Shown piece after piece: positions 1 through 5,713 of a stretch of 7,615 bases of DNA. Source of the DNA: Falsiroseomonas sp038250135 (GTDB taxonomy: Bacteria; Pseudomonadota; Alphaproteobacteria; Acetobacterales; Acetobacteraceae); NCBI GenBank assembly GCA_038250135.1, contig JBBSCP010000236.1, positions 1 through 7,615 of the forward strand, written 5' to 3'. The position numbers and the translations under genes are program-made. The notes beneath the pieces were generated by a model, which had not been told where the DNA came from, made no database searches, and saw nothing but the letters and a program-made list of their open reading frames with translations. Positions within the stretch are counted from its first letter, which is position 1; every line of letters starts with the position of its first letter.

Positions 1-258
1 CGCGCGAGCAACCTGCCGGCCGAGGCCCAGGCCGATGCCTGCGTGCCCCCGGCCGCGACGCCGCCGCCCGCGCCCCCGGCCACAGAGGCGCCCCCGCCAG
101 CAACGCCGCCACTGGCAACGCCCCCCCCAGCAACGCCCCCACTGGCAACGCCGCCACTGGCAACGCCCCCTCCTGCAACACCGCCACCGGCATCGCCCTC
201 AGACGCGCCGGTGCCCGCCCCGGCCGCCCCTGCCTCGCCTCCCCCGGCGCAGCGCTGA
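1..258 (+). CDS. C-terminal end of an unidentified protein with a proline-rich repeat tail (partial)
   Basis: The reading frame is open from the left edge to a TGA at 256-258, giving 85 visible residues; the start lies outside the window. The first 14 residues are ordinary (SNLPAEAQADAC). A single Cys is followed by about 70 residues made almost only of Pro, Ala, Thr, Leu and Ser, including tandem ATPPL/ATPPP pentapeptides, so the tail is surely disordered. The junction ACVP before the Pro-rich tail resembles two downstream genes: the SrfA-like protein has a Cys just before its polyproline stalk, and the VWA protein ends with ACIP and a short Pro tail. The upstream protein may therefore be another VWA- or SrfA-like envelope protein of the same operon, which is an inference. 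The stop is 9 nt before the next ATG and in the same frame. Function is not recognisable from the visible part. Confidence 0.75.
   Translation, partial: RASNLPAEAQADACVPPAATPPPAPPATEAPPPATPPLATPPPATPPLATPPLATPPPATPPPASPSDAPVPAPAAPASPPPAQR
100..189 (+). repeat. 15-bp tandem repeat encoding ATPP(L/P) pentapeptides
   Basis: Six consecutive 15-bp units, each beginning GCAACG or GCAACA, start at 100, 115, 130, 145, 160 and 175. They encode ATPPL, ATPPP, ATPPL, ATPPL, ATPPP, ATPPP; a degenerate seventh unit (ASPSD) follows at 190. Units 1 and 4 (100-114, 145-159) are identical at the DNA level and unit 3 differs by one base, which points to recent duplication by slippage or unequal exchange. An eight-C homopolymer lies at 121-128. 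Because the unit is a multiple of three, copy-number changes would alter tail length without breaking the frame. Confidence 0.9.
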
Positions 259-267
259 GCGAGCCGC

Positions 268-1617
268 ATGGCCCAGCCGCGCTTCCTCGCCGAGACCGAC
301 ACCGCCGAGCGCCGCCCCGAGCGCGTGCTCGAAGGGCGGGTCTTCGACTATCGCAACCAGCTTCTCAGCCATCTGCGCAGCCAGTCGCTCGACCGCCACG
401 CGGCGCTGTTCGCCGAGCCGATGCTGCTCGAAGGCCGCATCCGCTGGCGCACCGACCAGCCCGGCGAACCGCGCCCTTTCGCGGACCTCACGCCCGAAGC
501 GCAGGATCGCGCGCGCCTCGCCGTCGGCACGCTGCTGACCGAGCTGCGCAATGAGGCGGCGCGGCTGCGCGAGGGCGGCAGCGCCTCCCTCCGCCGCCTC
601 GCCGAGGTGCTGGACCGCGCGACGCAGGGCACGGCCTGGGCCGATGTCTGGCTGCTGACCGAGGCCGGCGCCGAAGGCAGCGTACCGCGCGAGAATTATG
701 TGCTGGCCGGCTGGGGCCTCGCCGCTGCCGAGGGGCGGCCGCCGCTCGCCGATCTGCTCGGCCAGTCGCTGTTCGTCGCGCCGCCGGAGCCGGTGCCCGT
801 CGCCAGCGCGGCGCTGCCGCCGCCCGCGGCGCGCGGCCCCTGGCCGCTGCGGCTGCTCGGCCGCGCCGCGGTGCGGCTGCTGTTCGCGGGGCTGCTCGCC
901 TGGCAATTGCCGGCGCTGGCCGGGGTGTTGCTTGGGCTGCGCCTGCCCGAGCCGCCGGTCTGCGAAATGCCGCCCGAATCTGGCCTGCCGCCCTTGCAGC
1001 AGGAGGAGGCGCGGCTGCGCGCGCGCCTCGCGGCGCTTGAAGGCGCCTATTCAGGACGGATCATCCAGTGCCGGATCGCCAGCGCGTCACCGCCTCCGCC
1101 ACCGCCCATACCACCACCCGTGCAACCGCCCCCGCCAGCCGCCACACCACCGCCCCCGCCCACACCCCCACCCACCCCGCCCACCCCGCCACCCACCCCT
1201 CCGCCCACCCCGCCACAGCGCAGCGAGGTGGAGCAGCGCCTCGACCGTGAACGCGCGCAGCGCAGCAACTATCAGGTGACGCTGTCCTGGGATGGGCCAG
1301 CCGATCTCGACCTGCACATCGACTGCGCGGGCGGCGGGGAAATCTACTATGGTTCGCCGAGCGAATGCGGCGGACAGCTCGATGTGGACATGAACGGCGG
1401 CGGGCGCCGTTCCAACCAGCCGGTCGAGAACGTATTCTGGGCGGCGACGCCCCCTTCCGGCACCTATCGCGTCCGGGTCGTCTATTTCGACTATGACTCG
1501 CGCCGAACCCCGGTACCTTTCCGCGTGCGCATCGTCACCGATGGCAATGCGCGGGAGGTGACTGGCACCGCCACGCGCACCAATGCCTCCCCGGTCGCGG
1601 AGTTCACCGTGCGATGA
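268..1617 (+). CDS. SrfA-like membrane protein with polyproline stalk and DUF2135/YfaP-like periplasmic domain
   Basis: 449 residues. The N-terminal ~170 residues have no signal peptide or Cys and, from memory, resemble the start of SrfA family proteins (RIRW near 57-60, LAGWG near 146-150); gene order before srfB also fits SrfA. A Pro/Ala linker (171-191) and Arg-rich stretch precede one membrane helix at about 201-224, predicting N-in/C-out. Outside follow Cys232, a short coiled coil (245-260), Cys268, a polyproline stalk (275-316) and a helical linker. The C-terminal ~115 residues (335-449) look like a DUF2135/YfaP beta domain: VTLSWDGPADLDLHI, then GGQLDVD, then SGTYRVRV. All four Cys (232, 268, 353, 367) are on the periplasmic side. 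The ATG at 268 is the only start near the upstream stop and has a weak ribosome site. The last bases overlap the next gene by ATGA. The SrfA assignment is moderate; the domain layout is firmer. Confidence 0.8.
   Translation: MAQPRFLAETDTAERRPERVLEGRVFDYRNQLLSHLRSQSLDRHAALFAEPMLLEGRIRWRTDQPGEPRPFADLTPEAQDRARLAVGTLLTELRNEAARLREGGSASLRRLAEVLDRATQGTAWADVWLLTEAGAEGSVPRENYVLAGWGLAAAEGRPPLADLLGQSLFVAPPEPVPVASAALPPPAARGPWPLRLLGRAAVRLLFAGLLAWQLPALAGVLLGLRLPEPPVCEMPPESGLPPLQQEEARLRARLAALEGAYSGRIIQCRIASASPPPPPPIPPPVQPPPPAATPPPPPTPPPTPPTPPPTPPPTPPQRSEVEQRLDRERAQRSNYQVTLSWDGPADLDLHIDCAGGGEIYYGSPSECGGQLDVDMNGGGRRSNQPVENVFWAATPPSGTYRVRVVYFDYDSRRTPVPFRVRIVTDGNAREVTGTATRTNASPVAEFTVR
868..939 (+). other. Transmembrane segment of the SrfA-like protein
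   Basis: Codons 201-224 encode a hydrophobic stretch of about 24 residues (LLFAGLLAWQLPALAGVLLG core) with one central Pro. It is preceded by Arg-rich sequence (R195, R199, R203) and followed by an acidic, Pro-rich segment, so the positive-inside rule puts the N-terminal domain in the cytoplasm and the Cys/stalk/DUF2135 part in the periplasm. Confidence 0.8.
1090..1215 (+). repeat. Polyproline-coding low-complexity tract, G-rich on the minus strand
   Basis: Codons 275-316 of the SrfA-like gene are mostly Pro, interrupted by Thr, Ala, Ile, Val and Gln, with a run of six consecutive prolines at 275-280 and a PPPTPP-type pattern later. At the DNA level the 1153-1211 part has eleven C-runs of three or more separated by 1-4 bases. 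The minus (template) strand is therefore a dense array of G-runs with strong G-quadruplex potential. The tract links the membrane-proximal coiled coil to the C-terminal beta domain. Short direct repeats such as CACCCCGCCCACCCCGCC suggest growth by slippage. Confidence 0.9.
1599..1602 (+). promoter_or_regulatory. Possible ribosome binding site (GGAG) for the VWA gene
   Basis: GGAG lies inside the end of the SrfA-like gene, 11 nt before the ATG at 1614. The spacing is slightly long, but this supports 1614 over the internal ATG at 1632. The ATGA overlap also allows translational coupling. Confidence 0.4.
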
Positions 1618-2615
1618 GCGAGCGGCCCAATATGTTTCGTCAGCGACCCTTTCTGGTGACGCTGGCCCTCGCCGCGCTGCTCATCGGTCTGCCGCTGGCC
1701 GGGCTCGCCGCGTGGCTCGGCGTGCAGGCGGCCTTCGCGGGCGCGCCGGCGGAGTTGCGCGCGAATTCCTGCCCGATACCGGACAATGGCTTAGCCGCCA
1801 GTCTGCGGGCGGAGGAGCTGGCGCTGCGCCGGCGCCTCGCCGACCTCGAGATCGACATCGCCCGCCGCCGCGCCTGGTGCCCGCTCTGCGCCGCCGAGGA
1901 GCAGGTGGATGTGGCGGTGGTGGTGGATACCTCGGCCTCCATGCTCTGGCCCGCCACCCTGGACGCCGCCGCCGAGGCCGAGACGATGGAGCGTATCCGG
2001 CGTGAGGCCGGCTCCACCGACGAGCCCGCCGGGCGGGCGCGCCTGCTGGCCGAGCTCAACGCCACGCCGGGGCCGCAGCAGCGCATGGAGGCGGCGCGGC
2101 AGGCCGCGCTTGCGGCACTCGCCACCCTGCCGGCACGGGCGCGGGTACAGCTTTTCTCCTTCACCAGCGTCGATAGCCGTACGCCGGCCACCGGCAGTTG
2201 CTCGGTGAGCCCGGTCGGGCAGTACGACAATTCCGCCCGCGCGCGGTTGCAGGCGGCTTTGCGCGGGCTTCGCCCGGATGCGGCTGGCACGCCACTCGCG
2301 CTGGCCATCGAACGTGCGGCGGCTGCGGTACGGCAGCGGCCGGAGGGCGCGCCAGGCTTCGTCATCGTCATCACCGATGGCACCGAGACCTGCCGCGGCG
2401 ACCCCTGTGCCGCCGCGCGCACCGCCCGCGCCGCCGATCCCGGCCTGTCGATTTCGGTTGTGGACATCGCGCGCAACCAGCAGGTGGCCTGCCTCGCCGA
2501 AGCCACGGGCGGGCAGGTCTTCACGCCGGGGGCGGGGCAGGATATCGGCCGTCTGCTCTCCGAGGCGTTGCGGCTGCCGCCCGCCCGCGCCTGCATTCCC
2601 CGCCCGCCCGCATGA
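1614..2615 (+). CDS. Membrane-anchored VWA-domain protein with intact MIDAS and cysteine-rich periplasmic part
   Basis: 333 residues. An Arg-containing N-terminus (MSERPNMFRQRP) precedes a membrane helix at about 13-37, giving N-in/C-out topology. Next come Cys53, a short coiled coil (62-85), Cys89 and Cys92, then a von Willebrand factor A domain from about 97 to 320. The MIDAS metal site is complete: D105-T-S107-A-S109, T226 (in GTPL) and D255 (in VITDGTE). Such domains bind a divalent cation and usually mediate protein-protein adhesion. All eight Cys (53, 89, 92, 196, 260, 265, 293, 327) lie after the membrane segment, suggesting disulfides in the periplasm. The protein ends in ACIP and a short Pro tail. 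The start overlaps the upstream stop (ATGA). The Cys-coiled coil-Cys segment matches that of the preceding gene. The partner of the VWA domain is unknown; the SrfA-like protein is a natural candidate by context. Confidence 0.9.
   Translation: MSERPNMFRQRPFLVTLALAALLIGLPLAGLAAWLGVQAAFAGAPAELRANSCPIPDNGLAASLRAEELALRRRLADLEIDIARRRAWCPLCAAEEQVDVAVVVDTSASMLWPATLDAAAEAETMERIRREAGSTDEPAGRARLLAELNATPGPQQRMEAARQAALAALATLPARARVQLFSFTSVDSRTPATGSCSVSPVGQYDNSARARLQAALRGLRPDAAGTPLALAIERAAAAVRQRPEGAPGFVIVITDGTETCRGDPCAAARTARAADPGLSISVVDIARNQQVACLAEATGGQVFTPGAGQDIGRLLSEALRLPPARACIPRPPA
1650..1724 (+). other. Transmembrane segment / signal anchor of the VWA protein
   Basis: Codons 13-37 encode about 25 hydrophobic residues (FLVTLALAALLIGLPLAGLA and following) after a short basic N-terminus, with a central Pro like the helix of the preceding gene. 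The following AFAGAPAEL could be read as a signal peptidase site (A-x-A-like), so cleavage cannot be fully excluded, but the hydrophobic core is long for a cleaved signal and a retained anchor is favoured. Confidence 0.75.
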
Positions 2616-2647
2616 ACAAGCCGCAGCCCGAAGCAGTGCCCGCATGA
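2612..2647 (+). CDS. Possible 11-codon coupling mini-ORF between the VWA gene and srfB
   Basis: An ATG at 2612 overlaps the VWA stop (ATGA, 2612-2615). It opens a frame of 11 codons, MNKPQPEAVPA, whose TGA at 2645-2647 overlaps the ATG of srfB (ATGA, 2644-2647). The peptide itself has no recognisable function. The arrangement would let ribosomes finishing the VWA gene re-initiate twice and reach srfB without a good ribosome site, because none is visible upstream of 2644. It may equally be chance, since short open frames are common in DNA this GC-rich. Confidence 0.3.
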   Translation: MNKPQPEAVPA

Positions 2648-5600
2648 TCCTCAGCGCCAACGACCTGCCGGCGATGTCCGACGCCGCCGGCGCCACCGAT
2701 GTGGCGCTGGTGCCCAATACCGGCATCCAGTTCATCGACGTGCCGCTCGACCTGCGCCCGGTGCGGATCGGTATCGAATGGTATGAGGAACCGGCTGGCG
2801 CCGCCGACCAGGCGGTACTGCGGCGGCTCAGCGTGAACGAGGCCGATGGGCGGCTGTTCTATGAACATCAGGGGTCGCGCCGCTATGTCCGCCAGGACGA
2901 TGAACGCTGCTATGGCTTCGACACCAAGGCGGCGCTGACGCCCTTCCTCGGCAAATGGGTGCCGCTGCCCTACCTCGAAGTCGGCCAGGCGGGCGAGCCT
3001 GGGCGGCGGCGGCTGGAGAAGGGGCCGGAGAACTGGGCGCGCATCCGGATCGTCGAACTTGCGCAGCCCGATACTGGCGGGCAGACGCATCGTGCCGTGC
3101 TGGCCTTCGACACCGCGACCGAGCCGGCCGGCGGCGGCTACCTCGCGCTGCGGGAGGGACGTTCGGCAGATTTCGTGCTGGCCTCCACCATCGAGGAGGT
3201 CTCCTGGCTGCTCGACACGGGGCGCGAGCCCGCCTGGCTACCCGGCTGGATCGAGGAACTGTACCGCGAGCGCGACCGCGACGGCCAGAAGCTGCCGCCG
3301 GAGACCCGCATCGGGCGGCAACATCTGGCCGCCTATCTGACGTTTCTCGAAGTGTTGCAGGTGAGCCGAGCCTTCGCGCGCGTCCGCGTGCTGCCGCTGG
3401 AGCAGGCCGATGAGCAACGTTTTGTCGATGTCGATCTGGTGCTGGACCTCGGCAATAGCCGCAGTTGCGGCTTTCTGATCGAGCAGATCCCCGGCCAGCA
3501 CCGCAAGGTAACCAATGCCTACCGGCTGCAATTGCGCGATCTCAACATGCCAGAGCAGGTCTGGGATCTGCCCTTCGAGAGCCGCGTGGAATTCGCCCGC
3601 CCCGGCTTCGGCAAGGAACGCTGGTCGGAGGAGTCCAACCGCCCCACCGCCTTCGACTGGCCCTGCCCGGTGCGCATCGGGCCCGAAGCCTCGCGCCTGT
3701 CGAGCCTCAATCGCGGCAATGAGGGGCAGACGGGGCTGTCGAGCCCCAAGCGCTATCTGTGGGATGACCGCAAGCGCCTCAGCCCCTGGCGGTTCAACCT
3801 GGCCACCGATCCCGATGGCCTCGTGATCGGCGACTTCCTCCGCCACCTCAGCGAAGACGGCAACGTGATCTCGGCGAGCGGGCAGGGCGAGGAGGTGATG
3901 AGCGCGCTGTTCAGCCGCGCCAGCCTGTTCACCTTCTTCCTGCTCGAAGTGCTGTTGCAGGCGCGCAGCCAGATGAACAGCTTTGCCGCGCGCGAAGGCC
4001 GCGAGGAGAAGCTGGTGCCGCGGCGCCTCGCCAACCTGATCCTGACGCTGCCGCCGGCCATGCCGCCCGAGGAGGTGCGCGCCGTGCGTGCGCGGGCCGA
4101 CGCCGCCATCCATTTGCTGCGCGACGTGACGAACGGCATGGGCGCGCGCCCGCGCTCGCTCGCCGAAGCGGCGGAGGCGCAGCGCGAGAAGCGCATGGAT
4201 ATCGGCGTCGAGGCGAAGCTGGATGAGGCGACGGCGACGCAGATCGTCTTTCTCTACGACCAGATCAGCCAGGTCTATCGCGGCGATGCGCCGCTGTATT
4301 TCGCCGTCGCCGGCACGCCGCGGGCGCGGGGCGTGGATCCTAAGCCGAAGCCTTCGCTGCGCATCGCTTCCATCGACGTTGGCGGCGGGACCACGGATCT
4401 CGCGATTCATACCTATGGGCTCGACCATAACGTGGTGGTGCCGAGCGAGGAGTTCCGCGAGGGGTTTCGCCTCGCAGGCGATGACGTGCTCGAGAACGTC
4501 GTGATGCGGCATGTCATGCCGGGCCTCGCGCGCGCCCTTGCCGAGGCGGGTCTGGGGGCCGAGCGGGCACGCGCCTTCGTCATCGGCACCTTCCGCGGGC
4601 CGCTGCCGACCGAGCCGGAACGTCAGGCGCGGCGCCTCGTCCTCAACCATGTCATGGCGCCTGCGGCAATCGCGCTGATGGCGGAGTATGAGGCGTGGGA
4701 CACGCTCTCACCGCCCGGCATCACGCGGCGCGCGCTGCGTGATCTGCTGGCACCTCGGCATGGCGGCCTCACCGCGAAATACCCGCGCGAAGCCGGCACG
4801 CGCGCGAGCCGCGAAACGGCCGCGAGCCGCGCCAGCGCCTGGATCGAGGAACGCGCCCGCATCGCCGGCGCGCGTGACTTCAAGCTGGAGGCGATGGAGC
4901 TCGACATCGAACCGGCTGCCATCCACGACACGGTGAAACAGACGCTGCGCGAGGCTCTGGATCCGCTATGCGAGATCGTGCAGCGCTTCGGCTGCGATGC
5001 GGTGCTGCTCGCCGGGCGCGGCTCGCGCTGGCCGGCGGTGGTGGAGCTGGTGGTGGGCTCGATGGCCGTCGCACCGCATCGCGTGCAGCCGATGCATCTG
5101 CACCGCGTCGGCGCCTGGTATCCCTTCCCGGATGCGACGGGGCGGATTTCGGACCCGAAGACCACCGTCGCGGTAGGTGCGATGCTGCAACGCCTGCTGC
5201 GCGGCGGGCAGCTCGACAACCTCGCGATGCGGGAGAAATTCGGCACGCGATCGACCGCGCGCTACATCGGCAAGGTGGAGAGCAACGGGCGCATCCGGCC
5301 CGAGGAGGTGTATTTCGGCAAGGTCGATCTCGACACCGACGATGACGGCGGCGAGGAACGCGCGGTGACCTTCCCCGGTAACTGCTTCATCGGCTTCCGC
5401 CAATTCGCCGCCGAACGCTGGCCCGCGACAAGGCTGTATCGCCTCGCCTTCGGGCAGGGCGTGGCGACGCAGGGCATCGCCATGCCAGTGACGGTGCGGC
5501 TGCGGCGTGAGCAGACTTCTGGTGCCGATGTGCCGCTGAAATTCAAGATCGTCGAGGGCTCGGTGATGGACCGCGAAGGCAAGCCGCTGCGCCGCGGCAC

Positions 5601-5712
5601 CATCGTGCTGAGCCTGCAGACCACGCCAGGCGATGAGGGCAATCACTGGCTGGATTCCGGGCAGCTCGACACGCTCGACGCCATGCTCGGCGCTGCGGCG
5701 CGGGGGGCGTGA
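2644..5712 (+). CDS. srfB: SrfB family protein, actin/Hsp70-like ATPase fold
   Basis: 1022 residues from the ATG at 2644, close to the ~1000 usual for SrfB. The beginning VALVPNTGIQFIDVPL (about 20-35) and the late WYPF...DPKTTVAVGAML segment are, from memory, SrfB hallmarks. Three actin-superfamily ATP-site motifs appear in order: phosphate-1-like DLGNSRS at 268-274, a perfect phosphate-2 DVGGGTTD at 578-585, and an adenosine-type LLAGRGSRWP ending at 797, which parallels Hsp70 VGGSTRIP. There is no membrane segment or signal, so the protein is cytoplasmic. About 260 residues precede the first motif and about 300 separate the first two, far more than in Hsp70 or MreB, so family-specific domains are inserted. 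The start at 2644 is chosen for its ATGA overlap with the mini-ORF; ATG 2674 (M11) is a possible alternative, and the open frame upstream of 2644 overlaps the VWA gene and is discounted. srfC starts 1 nt after the stop. Biochemical function is not established. Confidence 0.93.
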   Translation: MILSANDLPAMSDAAGATDVALVPNTGIQFIDVPLDLRPVRIGIEWYEEPAGAADQAVLRRLSVNEADGRLFYEHQGSRRYVRQDDERCYGFDTKAALTPFLGKWVPLPYLEVGQAGEPGRRRLEKGPENWARIRIVELAQPDTGGQTHRAVLAFDTATEPAGGGYLALREGRSADFVLASTIEEVSWLLDTGREPAWLPGWIEELYRERDRDGQKLPPETRIGRQHLAAYLTFLEVLQVSRAFARVRVLPLEQADEQRFVDVDLVLDLGNSRSCGFLIEQIPGQHRKVTNAYRLQLRDLNMPEQVWDLPFESRVEFARPGFGKERWSEESNRPTAFDWPCPVRIGPEASRLSSLNRGNEGQTGLSSPKRYLWDDRKRLSPWRFNLATDPDGLVIGDFLRHLSEDGNVISASGQGEEVMSALFSRASLFTFFLLEVLLQARSQMNSFAAREGREEKLVPRRLANLILTLPPAMPPEEVRAVRARADAAIHLLRDVTNGMGARPRSLAEAAEAQREKRMDIGVEAKLDEATATQIVFLYDQISQVYRGDAPLYFAVAGTPRARGVDPKPKPSLRIASIDVGGGTTDLAIHTYGLDHNVVVPSEEFREGFRLAGDDVLENVVMRHVMPGLARALAEAGLGAERARAFVIGTFRGPLPTEPERQARRLVLNHVMAPAAIALMAEYEAWDTLSPPGITRRALRDLLAPRHGGLTAKYPREAGTRASRETAASRASAWIEERARIAGARDFKLEAMELDIEPAAIHDTVKQTLREALDPLCEIVQRFGCDAVLLAGRGSRWPAVVELVVGSMAVAPHRVQPMHLHRVGAWYPFPDATGRISDPKTTVAVGAMLQRLLRGGQLDNLAMREKFGTRSTARYIGKVESNGRIRPEEVYFGKVDLDTDDDGGEERAVTFPGNCFIGFRQFAAERWPATRLYRLAFGQGVATQGIAMPVTVRLRREQTSGADVPLKFKIVEGSVMDREGKPLRRGTIVLSLQTTPGDEGNHWLDSGQLDTLDAMLGAAARGA

Positions 5713-5713
5713 G

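Noticed and set aside
1..258. CRISPR-like array
   Set aside because: The repeats are contiguous 15-bp coding units with no spacers, and encode a proline-rich tail in the same frame as the gene end.
35..538. Arg/Pro-rich + strand frame spanning the first gene end and the SrfA-like start
   Set aside because: Out-of-frame reading of the repeat tail and the SrfA-like N-terminus; no motif, strongly Arg-biased composition.
1047..1317. Gly-rich minus-strand frames opposite the polyproline tract
   Set aside because: Glycine runs are simply the complement of proline codons; no independent evidence of coding.
2278..2643. Upstream in-frame extension of srfB overlapping the VWA gene
   Set aside because: It would overlap the VWA coding region by over 330 nt and encodes Arg/Ala/Pro-rich shadow sequence; SrfB family similarity begins after the ATG at 2644.
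2616..2643. Terminator or promoter between the VWA gene and srfB
   Set aside because: No hairpin with T-run and no -35/-10-like pair is visible in 28 nt; the close packing argues for one transcript.
1640..2735. Two overlapping minus-strand frames of more than 300 codons
   Set aside because: Both are antisense to the VWA gene, whose MIDAS motif and membrane segment show the coding strand; they are explained by the scarcity of stop codons in GC-rich DNA.
3238..4650. 470-codon open frame on the minus strand
   Set aside because: Antisense to srfB with Arg/His/Ala-rich shadow composition and no recognisable domain; the + strand carries DVGGGTTD and the other SrfB motifs.
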